The notes: a model not told the origin generated them from the letters alone. Shown: positions 8,729 to 18,437, counted from the first letter of the stretch. The stretch is DNA of 64,000 bases from an uncultured Lachnospiraceae bacterium (GCA_934317005.1 CAKREB010000007.1:62001-126000), one strand, 5' to 3'. Numbers and translations: made by a program.

Positions 8729-10045
8729 TCAGTTTTTCTCATATTTTAAAAATTCCGATGTTTCCAATCGCATACGGATTGCCCAGACCGGTACCTTTTC
8801 TTCCTCATAATCATCTAAGAATAAAAATGCAGTCCGGTACGACGGCTTCTTTTCCGGATAAATGCCTTTTCCATCTGTAAAATACAAAAGGCCGCACAAA
8901 TGCGTAAACTTTTTCTGCTCTAACAACTCATTGACATAACGAAATGCCGGACGAAAGTCTGTACTTCCTCCCCCCTGTATCTGAAAGTCTGCAAAAAGCT
9001 TTTCAATATCCTCCCTGTCTGTAATGACCGTATCGCTTCTGACCTCATCGTCACACTGCAAAACGTGCAACCGGCAATGTCGAAAAAAGTTTTCTTCCTC
9101 ACGCAAGATTTCAAATGTTTCCTGTAAAAAATTCTGTACCAGTTCCCCGCTTGTCGAGTAGCTGGTATCTACTACGACTACAAAATCACGGATTTTTTTT
9201 ATTTCTCTTGTTTCAAGTGGTTCGATCAACGGCATATTCTCATACAGCTTTAAACCATATGTATAAAAGTTCAGGTCAAACTCATCCATGTCACAATGCA
9301 GTTCTTCCTGTAAGACCATAAATTTGTGCAGAAACTCACGATAGGTATGCTTTGCCTTTCTCGCCTTCATCTGAAAGGAAAGGGCTTTTTGCCCTTCACC
9401 CGATTCGCTTCCCCGCTTTTTCTGTTCCATCTGCGTCTGACGTGCAATCTTTTCCCACTGCTTTCTGGCAGCCTCCGACTGTGCTGTCTGTTTTTCCTGC
9501 TTTGGCCAAAATACATGATCATCTGCAAAAAATTCCCGATAAAGCTCCTGACATTCCTCCGGTTCCTTTTTTTGTAAAAAACGATAGATCTGAGCAGCCG
9601 AAATTCCTACCTTTTCTTCCAAAAGTGCTGTATATACTCTTTGTCTTGTCCAGCCGATAATACGCTTGGTACACTTTTTTTCCATATGATCGATCGTATA
9701 TTCCACAGCGATATCACATGCAATCCCCCACAAAAAACGGTCACGTCCACCACCGATCCACAAATGGGAAAAAATGCAATGTAACACAGTATGAAGATAG
9801 AGCCGGTTCAGATAAAAGGGGTTACTTTTAAAAAGACGGATTGACTGCTCCGATGAAAAAAATAACATCGTTCCATCTGTTGCAAACGTTGTAAGCCTCT
9901 TATCCGCTTTCGGAGTCAGAGCAGTAAGTGCGATTCCCATAAACCGTAACTCCATATATAGCTCATCCTGTGTAAAGCGCAGAATCTTTCGTGACATCTC
10001 TTCTTCCCACTCTGTCTGCGTCTGTGGCAAAGATGTTTTTTTCAT
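8729..10045 (-). CDS. VWA-like/DUF2201 putative metallopeptidase-domain protein, MoxR partner
   Basis: A 438-aa protein. The N-terminal part (about 20-200) has the DUF2201 layout, with HTVLHCIFSH at 85-94 resembling a degenerate metalloprotease helix (HxxxH-type spacing rather than HExxH). A charged linker (QTAQSEAARKQWEK onward) follows. The C-terminal VWA-like domain carries the metal-site motif DTSYSTSG, with D293, S295 and S297, and later a GGGSTDFRPAF segment. It pairs with the MoxR ATPase whose frame begins within 80 bp downstream. ATG at 10045 is preferred because GAGGG lies 5 nt before it; ATG at 10057 is the alternative. The missing Glu in the HExxH-like site suggests a binding rather than a proteolytic role. 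Confidence 0.83.
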   Translation of the reverse strand: MKKTSLPQTQTEWEEEMSRKILRFTQDELYMELRFMGIALTALTPKADKRLTTFATDGTMLFFSSEQSIRLFKSNPFYLNRLYLHTVLHCIFSHLWIGGGRDRFLWGIACDIAVEYTIDHMEKKCTKRIIGWTRQRVYTALLEEKVGISAAQIYRFLQKKEPEECQELYREFFADDHVFWPKQEKQTAQSEAARKQWEKIARQTQMEQKKRGSESGEGQKALSFQMKARKAKHTYREFLHKFMVLQEELHCDMDEFDLNFYTYGLKLYENMPLIEPLETREIKKIRDFVVVVDTSYSTSGELVQNFLQETFEILREEENFFRHCRLHVLQCDDEVRSDTVITDREDIEKLFADFQIQGGGSTDFRPAFRYVNELLEQKKFTHLCGLLYFTDGKGIYPEKKPSYRTAFLFLDDYEEEKVPVWAIRMRLETSEFLKYEKN

Positions 10046-10128
10046 ATTTTCCCTCATTTCCTTTTCTACACTATCTGCCCAAGCTCACCAGATACCGGCT
10101 TGCGTCTGACTCTTTCCTTTTACAAAAG

Positions 10129-11130
10129 CTAAAACGCGTCAAAATCATACTTCTTTTTCTTTTGATCACCAAACCAAAGACTCTGATACTGCAAAAGCAT
10201 TCCTGCTCCTTCTGTCCAGCCGGATGCGGATGCCATGCCAACGCCCTGCTTTACATCCTCTCTTGTAAAATATCCTGCTTCTCCAAACATCTGAAGCCAT
10301 ACTGTATTTTGTTCCTCTATCAAAAGCCTTAACATGATCACAGCATGGTCGCGAACATATTTTTCATAGTTTTCCCTATGCTCCTGCAACAGATCAACCG
10401 GATACGCAAGACGCATCCCTGCCATATAGCACAGTGTCTTTTCGCTCTCCTTTGCACATGCCTGCAAAAAGACTGTGTCATACTGCATAAAGTCAACCTT
10501 TCCATCCTGAAAGCACTGACGTGCCCGAAAGCCTTCTCCATCAATATTAAGTGTAAAGATATGCGCCGGTCCGATCTCGTCATATGTTTCGCTATATTCC
10601 GGATATAAAAGCTTTGCCTGTATCTTATTACCATCCATAAACACTACTGTCATTTCTAACGGACGCTGTGCCAAAATCTGTTTTAATCCGCTGCTTTTTT
10701 GCAGACCGTCACGCAAAATAATTGTTTGCAGCTTCTGACAATTCATAAATGCATCACTGCCGATCTGTGTCAGGCTGCTGCCAACAGACAAGTTCCTTAG
10801 ACTGCTGCATTGATAAAAACAATAATTTCCAATGGATCGTATACTTTTCGGAAGCGTAACACCCTCTATATATCCGCCACAAAGCTCACAAAGTTCTTTC
10901 CGCTGTAACTTTTCCTGAAACTGTTCTAGCGATATCTTCTCCTCATTGGATGATATTATCCGGCAGGATGTTATTTTGCATGTCACAGAAAAGCAGTAAT
11001 CTGCAATCTCTGTGACAACCTTTCCTGCAATTTCTGCAGGTACCATAACCTCCGGTGATGTTCCAAACATCCGAAGCAGGCGAACGGTGTCTTCCCCATT
11101 CTGTTCATACCAATACCAATCCTGTGTCAT
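10129..11130 (-). CDS. Leucine-rich repeat protein (BspA-like, LRR_5 type)
   Basis: A 333-aa protein starting at ATG 11130, which has GAGGAG at 11133-11139; a GTG at 11142 is less likely. Repeats of the BspA class are visible: EVMVPAEIAGKVVTEIADYC, VTLPKSIRSIGNYCFYQCSS and SVGSSLTQIGSDAFMNCQKL. The rest, about residues 170-333, is helical and not recognised. There is no signal peptide, so unlike surface BspA proteins this one is probably cytosolic and may be an adaptor for the adjacent MoxR/VWA pair. It starts 11 bp after the small membrane protein gene and is followed by the VWA gene 83 bp downstream, consistent with one operon. The repeat call is firm; the role is inferred from position. 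Confidence 0.75.
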   Translation of the reverse strand: MTQDWYWYEQNGEDTVRLLRMFGTSPEVMVPAEIAGKVVTEIADYCFSVTCKITSCRIISSNEEKISLEQFQEKLQRKELCELCGGYIEGVTLPKSIRSIGNYCFYQCSSLRNLSVGSSLTQIGSDAFMNCQKLQTIILRDGLQKSSGLKQILAQRPLEMTVVFMDGNKIQAKLLYPEYSETYDEIGPAHIFTLNIDGEGFRARQCFQDGKVDFMQYDTVFLQACAKESEKTLCYMAGMRLAYPVDLLQEHRENYEKYVRDHAVIMLRLLIEEQNTVWLQMFGEAGYFTREDVKQGVGMASASGWTEGAGMLLQYQSLWFGDQKKKKYDFDAF

Positions 11131-11141
11131 GTTACTCCTCA

Positions 11142-11474
11142 CTAATTTCCAGCATATTTTAAAATCTCATCAACAAAATCAAGTCCGATCCGATACAGCA
11201 CATACAATATGGTAAGTGCCAATACCAGAACCAGAATCCGATACAAAATATATGCGATTGCAAAAGACTTTCTCTGAGGAGGGGTCTTTTTTCTGATTGC
11301 CAATACGACCATATACCAAAAACCAAAGATTGGAATATTCATCAGACAGATTGTTTGAAACCAACGCCCGATTGTTCCATATTTTCGTATATTTTCTCTG
11401 CGTTTTATATCCTGTGGCATCTGATCTTTTAAAACACTGTCAGCCTTTTTGGCTTCTTTTTCCTGTATCTCCAT
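11142..11474 (-). CDS. Small membrane protein of the MoxR/VWA cassette
   Basis: A 110-aa protein of unknown family. The start at ATG 11474 has GGAG 6 nt upstream; ATG 11486 in the same frame is the alternative. A charged N-terminal 45 residues (many Lys/Glu) precede two hydrophobic segments, about FQTICLMNIPIFGFWYMVVL and AIAYILYRILVLVLALTILY, joined by a basic loop (RKKTPPQRKS). It probably sits in the cytoplasmic membrane with the N-terminus inside. The LRR gene follows after 11 bp. It could anchor the MoxR/VWA/LRR set at the membrane; that role is inference only. Confidence 0.6.
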   Translation of the reverse strand: MEIQEKEAKKADSVLKDQMPQDIKRRENIRKYGTIGRWFQTICLMNIPIFGFWYMVVLAIRKKTPPQRKSFAIAYILYRILVLVLALTILYVLYRIGLDFVDEILKYAGN

Positions 11475-11552
11475 TCCTTTCTCCATTCCGGTCTGACCAT
11501 TTGTAACGCTGTGTCTGACCTATTCTGATCTTCTGCTGTCATTTTTTAATGC

Positions 11553-14342
11553 TTAATTTTCCCAATTATCCTGTGGGAACTCCGTTGGCAACGGAGTCTG
11601 GGTTGCCTGTGGTGCCGGACTTTCTGTTGCTGCCGGTTTCTTTGACTGATTAGACTTTGGAAGCTTGCGGATATATGCCGTGTTTGCAGTAAGCTTTGCC
11701 TTAAGAGCATTGTACTCTGCATAATTTTTGCATGCTTCCACTGCTTCCTCTGCCGCTGCGATCAGTTCTTCTGCATTGTCGGGCTTATACTTATAAAGCT
11801 TTAACTTCTTAATCCGCACCTGTGCTAACTTGATTCTGCTTTCCTTTAGTTGCTTCTTTCTCGCGTTCTTTGACTTTTCTTCCTGTTTCTTTGCTAAAAA
11901 TTCATCCTCTTCCTTCTTTGCGTTCTCATATGCCTTTGCCGCCTTCTTCCAGTCAATACTGTCATCTTTCATGGAATCATATTTGTCCTTCGCACGGGTA
12001 GCATAGCTGTTGCGCACATCATCGTCTTCAATGCCGGAGATCAAGTCACGAAGCTCTTCGTAGGTTTCGCGGAACTCATAATAATCTGCTAACTTTGACA
12101 ATGTCATTTTTTCAAATGCCTTTAATTTTTTCAAAACCTTCTTTTCATACTGCTTATCCTTTAACTGCGCTGCATATTCTGACTTTTCAGCAAGGATTCT
12201 GGTAGAAAAGTAATCTTTTCCACTGACTCTTTTTTTCGAGCCATCCTCCTCTGTTCCACTAATAATCTTTCCGGATGCATCGTATTTTGCCAGACAGATT
12301 GTTTCCGGTGCCGAAAAGTCTATTGGCTCACGGTTTTTATGAACCTTATCCATATAGTCTTTCCAGATTTTTCCGGTGATCGATGCTCCACTTGCCCCGG
12401 GCATGGCTCTCGGTGTATCATATCCTGCCCATACTACAGTTGTGTAATATTTCGTATATCCACAGAACCACACATCCTTACCGGAGTTTGTCGTACCTGT
12501 CTTTCCTGCGGCAATCTGCTTTCCGTCTAATTTCACGGAATGTCCTGTACCATACGGCTGGTTTAACACACCCTTTAAAACATCTGTCATCATCCATGCT
12601 GCATCTTCTGAATATACCTGTTTTTTATCATCTGCGTTTTTATAGACAACACCATCCGATACATGCTCTATTTTTTTGATACAGGTTCTGTCACTATAGC
12701 TTCCACCATTTGCCAGTGTAGCATATCCTTTTGCCATATCCACAACCCGGACACCCTCTGTAAATCCTCCCAAAGCCAGAGAAAGATTGTCATTGTCCAC
12801 ATAGCTTAGATTATGAAACTGCATCTTATCCAAAAAGGACATACCATATTTTGGCGTGATTGTTTCCAACACCTGCCAGGCAATGGTATTGATTGAACGC
12901 TCTACTGCCTCACGTATCCGAATATTACCGCGGTATCCGCCACCTGCATTTTTCGGTCCATTTTCAATCGCATGGTCATTGACTAAGGTAGACGGCGAAT
13001 ATACACCCGATTCAAAGCCCGGTGTATAATCAATTAAAGGTTTGATCGAGCTTCCGGACTGTCTTGCTGAAAGATATGCTCTGTTGTAAGCATCCTTCGT
13101 GCCTCTGCCTCCTACGATCGCTACTACATAGTTCGTATCGTTATCCACGCAGACAGCGGCTCCCTGCAGAGCATATTTTCCACTCTCCTTATTGCGCTCT
13201 TTGCTGTAAGCAAGTCCCTGATCTACAGACTTTTGCAGTTTTTTCTGCTTTGTCATGTCAATCGAGGTATATAGTTTGTATCCGCCGGAACGGATCTCAC
13301 TGCATTTTTTACTATATTCTTCACTATATTTTTCATGATATGTTTCATAATCCTTCTTGTTATCAAAGGTGTATTGGAACGCAAAATCTTCTTTTTCCAT
13401 CAAAGCAAGTGCTGCACAGTGGATCGCATAGCTTGTAACATAACTCTCATTCGTTCCATCTTCAGCGATCTGCAGTGCCTTTAATTTCTTCTTTACGGCT
13501 ACACGGTACTCCTTCTGATCGATCACACCTTCTTTTTGCATGGTGGCAAGGATCTGATTTCTCTTTTTTAAGGCATTTTCCGGATTTGCTACCGGATCAT
13601 ACCGTGAAGGACTGTTTGATAGTCCGATTAACATAGCTGCTTCCTGTGGCTCTAAATCTGCACACTTTTTACCAAAATAATACTGGCTGGCAGCCTCCAC
13701 ACCATAACAGCGATTTCCGTAATAGTTACTGTTACAGTAAAACTCCATGATCTTATCTTTACTAAACTTTTCCTCTACAGCGGGTGCTAATAGGATTTCT
13801 GTTATTTTTCGGGTAAATTTCTGATCCTGTGTCAGAAGATTATTTTTGATGACCTGCTGGGTGATTGTGCTTCCACCCTGCGTGATCTCCATATTATGTT
13901 TTAGAAGAGAAACCCCGGCGCGCAGGGTTGCCAGAACGTCGACACCGCCATGTGTTTTAAAACGCTTGTCCTCCACAGCGATATAACCATTATAGATATA
14001 AGGGGAAATATCTTTAATCTCAACATACTGATATCTGCCGGTATTGACAGAACCCACTTTATTTCCCTTCGCATCATATACAACCGTATCCTCTGTCATG
14101 ATAAAGTCATCTTCGCTCATATTGACAAGCTTATCAAAAGCCTGCTCTCTAGCCTCTGTAAACATCGGCAATACTTTGACATATACGCAGATTCCAACAA
14201 TTGCGCATACTACTAAAACAGAAGCAAGCACGCCAAGCATCGTTCCTAAAACGTTTGATACCACACCGACATAGCTTCCGATTGTTCCTATAATGACACG
14301 AAATCCATCTGCAATTTTTCTACATATTCCTTTCTTGCCCAT
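11553..14342 (-). CDS. Class A penicillin-binding protein (transglycosylase/transpeptidase)
   Basis: A 929-aa bifunctional peptidoglycan synthase. The start is ATG 14342 with GGAGG 6 nt upstream; the longer frame begins at a TTG without a ribosome site. An N-terminal membrane anchor (about 30-58) is followed by a GT51 domain with EDKRF (E124) and GGSTITQQ (156-163). The transpeptidase has S431 in SSIKP, SINTIAW as the SxN motif, and K614 in KTGTTN. A long charged, Lys/Glu-rich coiled-coil tail and a Pro/Thr-rich C-terminus (APQATQTPLPTEFPQ) lie outside the membrane. A promoter with TTGAAA, 17 bp and TATAAT is found at 14381-14409. The small membrane protein gene begins about 80 bp downstream and may be co-transcribed. 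Confidence 0.95.
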   Translation of the reverse strand: MGKKGICRKIADGFRVIIGTIGSYVGVVSNVLGTMLGVLASVLVVCAIVGICVYVKVLPMFTEAREQAFDKLVNMSEDDFIMTEDTVVYDAKGNKVGSVNTGRYQYVEIKDISPYIYNGYIAVEDKRFKTHGGVDVLATLRAGVSLLKHNMEITQGGSTITQQVIKNNLLTQDQKFTRKITEILLAPAVEEKFSKDKIMEFYCNSNYYGNRCYGVEAASQYYFGKKCADLEPQEAAMLIGLSNSPSRYDPVANPENALKKRNQILATMQKEGVIDQKEYRVAVKKKLKALQIAEDGTNESYVTSYAIHCAALALMEKEDFAFQYTFDNKKDYETYHEKYSEEYSKKCSEIRSGGYKLYTSIDMTKQKKLQKSVDQGLAYSKERNKESGKYALQGAAVCVDNDTNYVVAIVGGRGTKDAYNRAYLSARQSGSSIKPLIDYTPGFESGVYSPSTLVNDHAIENGPKNAGGGYRGNIRIREAVERSINTIAWQVLETITPKYGMSFLDKMQFHNLSYVDNDNLSLALGGFTEGVRVVDMAKGYATLANGGSYSDRTCIKKIEHVSDGVVYKNADDKKQVYSEDAAWMMTDVLKGVLNQPYGTGHSVKLDGKQIAAGKTGTTNSGKDVWFCGYTKYYTTVVWAGYDTPRAMPGASGASITGKIWKDYMDKVHKNREPIDFSAPETICLAKYDASGKIISGTEEDGSKKRVSGKDYFSTRILAEKSEYAAQLKDKQYEKKVLKKLKAFEKMTLSKLADYYEFRETYEELRDLISGIEDDDVRNSYATRAKDKYDSMKDDSIDWKKAAKAYENAKKEEDEFLAKKQEEKSKNARKKQLKESRIKLAQVRIKKLKLYKYKPDNAEELIAAAEEAVEACKNYAEYNALKAKLTANTAYIRKLPKSNQSKKPAATESPAPQATQTPLPTEFPQDNWEN

Positions 14343-14380
14343 ATATATCCTCCATATTATCTCAAAGTACAAACCATTTT

Positions 14381-14409
14381 ATTATACTTCGCCATCTCCC
14401 TTTTTTCAA
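14381..14409 (-). promoter_or_regulatory. Predicted sigma-A promoter of the PBP gene
   Basis: On the minus strand TTGAAA (14404-14409), a 17-bp spacer and a perfect TATAAT (14381-14386) lie about 40 bp before the PBP start codon. Five of six and six of six positions match the sigma-A consensus. Confidence 0.7.
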
Positions 14410-14410
14410 G

Positions 14411-14440
14411 TTGACACTCAAAGCGTCTTTCTAGTAAAAT
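14411..14440 (+). promoter_or_regulatory. Predicted sigma-A promoter of tyrA-pcrA
   Basis: On the plus strand a perfect TTGACA (14411-14416), an 18-bp spacer and TAAAAT (14435-14440) precede tyrA, giving a leader of about 135 nt. It lies back to back with the PBP promoter, with adjoining -35 boxes. Confidence 0.65.
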
Positions 14441-14579
14441 GTAGTGTATATGGCTATTTTTCTGCGATAGCCAGCATTTATAAAATTTTTAGAATCAAAT
14501 TATAAAATGGACATAGTAATGTGCAGCAGAGACAAAGCATCTGTGCTGTATGATTTCATTTGCCCAGAACGGAGAAATC

Positions 14580-15452
14580 ATGATGAATCAAACAGAACGT
14601 TCCCATTTCGGTTTTATCGGCTTTGGACTGATCGGCGGATCGATTGCCCGCGCCCTGCGCGAGATCTATCCTGCCAGCACGATCATTGCCTATAATTATT
14701 ATGAAACAAAACCACACCAAAAACTGGAGCTTGCCAAAAAAGAAGGTACATTAAGCAAGATCAGCACTTCCTTAACTGACTTTGCTTCCTGCGATGTTAT
14801 ATTTTTATGTGCACCTGTTATTACCAACGTTGCATATTTAAAACGCCTGCAGCCATACCTTTCTTCTGACTGCATCTTAACGGATGTCGGAAGCGTAAAG
14901 GGAAACATTCACGAAGCGATTCGGGAGCTTGGTCTGAACCGACAGTTTGTCGGCGGACACCCGATGACCGGTTCCGAACATACAGGCTATGAATACTCTT
15001 CTTCTTCCTTTCTGCACAATGCATACTATCTGCTGACGCCTACCGCCGAAACAGATCCTGCTTATACTGCCTGGATGAAGAATTTTGTGGATGCCTGCGG
15101 CTCTATCTGCATGGTGCTTGATGAAAAGACACATGACCAGATCACAGCCGGCATCAGTCATGGGCCTCATGTCATTTCAGCATGCCTTGTCAATACCGTA
15201 GCTGCACGGGATATTGACGGTTCTTATGGCAAACTTGCTGCCGGTGGTTTCCGCGATATCACCCGGATTTCCTCTTCTTCACCGGAAATGTGGGAAAACA
15301 TCTGCCTGACCAATCAAAATGGCATTTTGGAGTTTTTAGATGAGTTTAGCGCACGGATCGAACAGGCAAAAAAAGATATTAAAGCAGGTGACAGTTCTGC
15401 TCTTACAAAGCTTTTTTCCGATGCCAAAACATACCGTGACAGCATTTTATAG
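14580..15452 (+). CDS. tyrA: Prephenate dehydrogenase
   Basis: A 290-aa protein with the N-terminal Rossmann motif GFGLIGGSIARAL (about 14-26), then FLCAPV, LTDVGSVK and GGHPMTGSEHTGYE, the NAD- and prephenate-binding segments of TyrA. It oxidatively decarboxylates prephenate to 4-hydroxyphenylpyruvate for tyrosine synthesis. No ACT or chorismate mutase domain is fused. Two adjacent ATG codons (14580 and 14583) follow GGAG at 14571-14574; either could be used, and the upstream ATG at 14550 has no ribosome site. pcrA starts 14 bp after the stop, so the two are probably co-transcribed from the promoter at 14411-14440. Confidence 0.93.
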   Translation: MMNQTERSHFGFIGFGLIGGSIARALREIYPASTIIAYNYYETKPHQKLELAKKEGTLSKISTSLTDFASCDVIFLCAPVITNVAYLKRLQPYLSSDCILTDVGSVKGNIHEAIRELGLNRQFVGGHPMTGSEHTGYEYSSSSFLHNAYYLLTPTAETDPAYTAWMKNFVDACGSICMVLDEKTHDQITAGISHGPHVISACLVNTVAARDIDGSYGKLAAGGFRDITRISSSSPEMWENICLTNQNGILEFLDEFSARIEQAKKDIKAGDSSALTKLFSDAKTYRDSIL

Positions 15453-15466
15453 AAGGAGGGATTACG

Positions 15467-17938
15467 ATGCAGATCTTAGAAGGATTAAACCCGGAACAGG
15501 AAAAAGCGGTCAGACACTTTAAGGGACCACTGCTGATCCTTGCCGGTGCCGGTTCCGGTAAAACACGCGTACTGACACACCGCATTGCTTATCTTATCAG
15601 TGAACATCATGTAAATCCCTGGAATATACTGGCACTGACTTTTACAAACAAGGCTGCCGGTGAGATGCGGGAACGTGTCGATCACATTGTCGGAGAGCAT
15701 GCTGATGAAATCTGGGTAAGCACCTTTCACTCTACCTGTGTACGCATTTTGCGAAGACATATCGAAGCGCTGGGATACGAACGCAGCTTTACAATCTACG
15801 ATGGGGATGACCAAAGAACCCTGATGCGTGATATTTTAAAATATCTGCAGCTTGACCCCAAAAAGTTCAAGGAACGGGCTGTTCTTAGTGCTATCTCCTC
15901 TGCAAAGGATGAACTGATCACACCTGAGCAGTACGAAATCCGTGCACAGGGCGATTACACAAAGGAAATCTACTCACGCTGCTACCGCGAATACGAAAAG
16001 CGTCTGCGTGATTCCAACGCACTGGACTTCGATGATCTGATCTGTAAAACGATTCAGCTTTTTGAAGAAAATGAGGATGTGCTTTCCTACTACCAAAACC
16101 GCTTCCGCTATATCATGGTCGATGAGTATCAGGATACGAATACAGCCCAGTTTAAGCTGATCAGTCTTTTGGCAAATACACGTGATGATGATGGTTCTAT
16201 CTTACATAATCTTTGCGTAGTCGGTGACGATGATCAGTCTATCTACAAGTTCCGCGGGGCAAATATCTATAATATACTAAATTTTGAAAGCCAGTATCCG
16301 GAAGCCAAAGTAATCAAGTTAGAAGAAAACTACCGTTCTACCCAGAACATCCTGGATGCTGCCAACGCTGTCATCCGTCACAACAGTGTCCGGAAAGACA
16401 AAGCACTTTGGACGGAAAAGCCAAAAGGAGATGCCATTTATTTCACGCAATATCAAAACGAATATGAAGAAGCCGGCTGTATCGCAGATGCGATCGCCAA
16501 TGTTGTGTCTGCCGGTCTTGCCTCATACAAAGACTTTGCAATCCTATACCGTACAAATGCACAGTCCCGTGTATTCGAAGAAAAGCTGATCCTTCACAAT
16601 ATACCATACCGCATCGTTGGAGCCGTAAACTTCTACCAGCGCCGTGAGATCAAGGATCTGCTTGCTTACCTTCGTACCATCGACAACGGACTGGATGATA
16701 TCAGCGTAAAACGTATTATTAATGTACCAAAGCGCGGAATCGGACTGACTACGATCGACCGCCTGACCAATTATGCACTGGAGCACGAAACCAGCTTCTA
16801 CGGTGCACTCGAAAACTATGAATATATCGACGGATTAAGCCGCAGCAGTGCAAAGCTTGGTTCCTTTGTCAGTCTGATCGAGTCCTTCAAACGTCATCTT
16901 GCCGATCCTGCATACAGCTTAGAAGATCTGATGCGCGAGATCATCGAAGAAACAGGTTATGTCCGTCTGTTACAGGAAGAAGATTCCGAGGAAGCCAATG
17001 GTCGTATTGAAAATATCGAAGAACTGATCAATAAGATCGTAGCATACGAAGAAAACTGTGAGGAAGAACCGACACTTAGCGGCTTTTTGGAAGAGGTTGC
17101 GCTTGTCGCCGATATTGATAATGTCGATGAAAGTAACGATCTTGTCCTTTTAATGACACTGCATAGTGCAAAGGGACTGGAGTTTCCATATGTATATCTG
17201 GTTGGCATGGAGGATGGTATCTTTCCGGGATATGCAGCCATTGCCGAGGATGATACAGAGGAAATGGAAGAAGAACGCCGTCTTTGTTATGTCGGTATTA
17301 CCCGTGCGATGGAAAAGCTGTCATTAAGCTGTGCACGCTCCCGCTTCCGAAACGGCGAGCAGCAGTTTAACCGTCCGTCACAGTTTTTAAACGAAATCCC
17401 TCGCTATCTCTTAAAGCAAAGCAACACGACACAAAGCACCAATACGCCTTTAAAAACCTATCGTGCTTCCGATTTTACCGCTCCAAATATGAGTAACAGA
17501 AGCGTAACAGACTACCGTCAAAACGGCTCAAAGCAATATAGTGCCGCTGCTTTTTTAGAAAGCCAGAGCAATATTTTTGATAAACCGGAAAGAAAGCGTT
17601 CTTCCATTGCAACAAACTACAGCTCTTCCTCTCAAAAGAGTAACCAAAGCACCGGAAGCTGGAACCCAATGGCAGAAAGAAAGGCAAAACAGCAAAAGCA
17701 TCAAAGCAGTTCTCTTTTTGCCGGAAATTCCATGATCACAAAGGGATTCCAAAAGCCTGCTTCCACCACGCAGACGATAAATTACTCAGTTGGCGACCGC
17801 GTTTCCCATATGCGCTTTGGGGAAGGAATTGTCAGGGAAATGAAGGAAATGAATGGTGACTATCAGGTGACTGTTACCTTTGATGGTGACATCAACCGAA
17901 AGATGATGGCATCCTTTGCGAAACTCAAAAAACTATAG
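15467..17938 (+). CDS. pcrA: ATP-dependent DNA helicase PcrA/UvrD
   Basis: An 823-aa superfamily 1A helicase. Walker A is AGAGSGKT (K32), motif Ia TFTNKAAGEMRERV, motif II VDEYQDTN, motif III GDDDQSIYKFRGA, motif IV EENYRST, motif V MTLHSAKGLEFPYV and motif VI LCYVGITRA. The tail ends in a Tudor-like PcrA module (VGDRVSHMRFGEGIVREMKE) that contacts RNA polymerase in relatives. It unwinds DNA in nucleotide excision repair, conflict resolution and plasmid replication. An AAGGAGGGATT ribosome site lies just before the ATG, 14 bp after tyrA, so the two form an operon. Confidence 0.96.
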   Translation: MQILEGLNPEQEKAVRHFKGPLLILAGAGSGKTRVLTHRIAYLISEHHVNPWNILALTFTNKAAGEMRERVDHIVGEHADEIWVSTFHSTCVRILRRHIEALGYERSFTIYDGDDQRTLMRDILKYLQLDPKKFKERAVLSAISSAKDELITPEQYEIRAQGDYTKEIYSRCYREYEKRLRDSNALDFDDLICKTIQLFEENEDVLSYYQNRFRYIMVDEYQDTNTAQFKLISLLANTRDDDGSILHNLCVVGDDDQSIYKFRGANIYNILNFESQYPEAKVIKLEENYRSTQNILDAANAVIRHNSVRKDKALWTEKPKGDAIYFTQYQNEYEEAGCIADAIANVVSAGLASYKDFAILYRTNAQSRVFEEKLILHNIPYRIVGAVNFYQRREIKDLLAYLRTIDNGLDDISVKRIINVPKRGIGLTTIDRLTNYALEHETSFYGALENYEYIDGLSRSSAKLGSFVSLIESFKRHLADPAYSLEDLMREIIEETGYVRLLQEEDSEEANGRIENIEELINKIVAYEENCEEEPTLSGFLEEVALVADIDNVDESNDLVLLMTLHSAKGLEFPYVYLVGMEDGIFPGYAAIAEDDTEEMEEERRLCYVGITRAMEKLSLSCARSRFRNGEQQFNRPSQFLNEIPRYLLKQSNTTQSTNTPLKTYRASDFTAPNMSNRSVTDYRQNGSKQYSAAAFLESQSNIFDKPERKRSSIATNYSSSSQKSNQSTGSWNPMAERKAKQQKHQSSSLFAGNSMITKGFQKPASTTQTINYSVGDRVSHMRFGEGIVREMKEMNGDYQVTVTFDGDINRKMMASFAKLKKL

Positions 17939-17964
17939 ATATTATATGGCAAATATGGTATACT
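17936..17964 (+). promoter_or_regulatory. Possible extended -10 promoter for the 88-aa protein gene
   Basis: TATACT (17959-17964) is preceded by TGG, giving an extended -10 (TGnTATACT). A weak -35 (TAGATA) lies 17 bp upstream, overlapping the pcrA stop codon. It would give a leader of about 150 nt before the gene at 18120. Confidence 0.4.
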
Positions 17965-18119
17965 ATTTATATCTTTACAGTTTGAGGGTTCTTTGCCTGC
18001 ATGGCAGGATAGTCTGCATGAAAGTCTTTGATGCAGCATATTGTGATGTGTAGGTATCGGAATCGTTCGAAAGATTTTATTTTTTATTTTATTTTTCAAT
18101 AGAAAGGATGGGTTATATT

Positions 18120-18386
18120 ATGTCAAACAAAGTAGAAGAATTATTAAACACTGCACGTATCAATGAACTGTTACACAAAAAAGAATTAGAAGAGAAAAAC
18201 AAGAACACGATCGTGATCATTCTTGCTGTGATCGGTGCGATTGCTGCTGTTGTCGGTATCGCTGTTGCTGTTTACAAGTATCTTACACCGGATTATCTTG
18301 ATGATTTTGATTCAGATGATATGTATGATAACTTTGATGATGATTTTATCGAGTTTTCTGACGAAAAGCCGGAAGCAGAGGACTAA
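18120..18386 (+). CDS. Small single-span membrane protein with acidic tail
   Basis: An 88-aa protein that begins MSNKVEELLNTARINELLHK at ATG 18120, with GGATGG upstream; the ATG at 18108 in the same frame is alternative. A short basic and acidic helix is followed by one hydrophobic span (TIVIILAVIGAIAAVVGIAV), then YKYLTPDYLDD and a strongly acidic Asp/Glu-rich C-terminus. It probably inserts with the N-terminus inside. I recognise the pattern as common in Lachnospiraceae but know no function. It has its own candidate promoter and a structured leader, and a hairpin terminator follows at 18438-18468. Confidence 0.75.
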   Translation: MSNKVEELLNTARINELLHKKELEEKNKNTIVIILAVIGAIAAVVGIAVAVYKYLTPDYLDDFDSDDMYDNFDDDFIEFSDEKPEAED

Positions 18387-18437
18387 TTCAGGCGATTGTC
18401 AGAACGTATATCTTAACACATAGTAAAACAGATTGTT

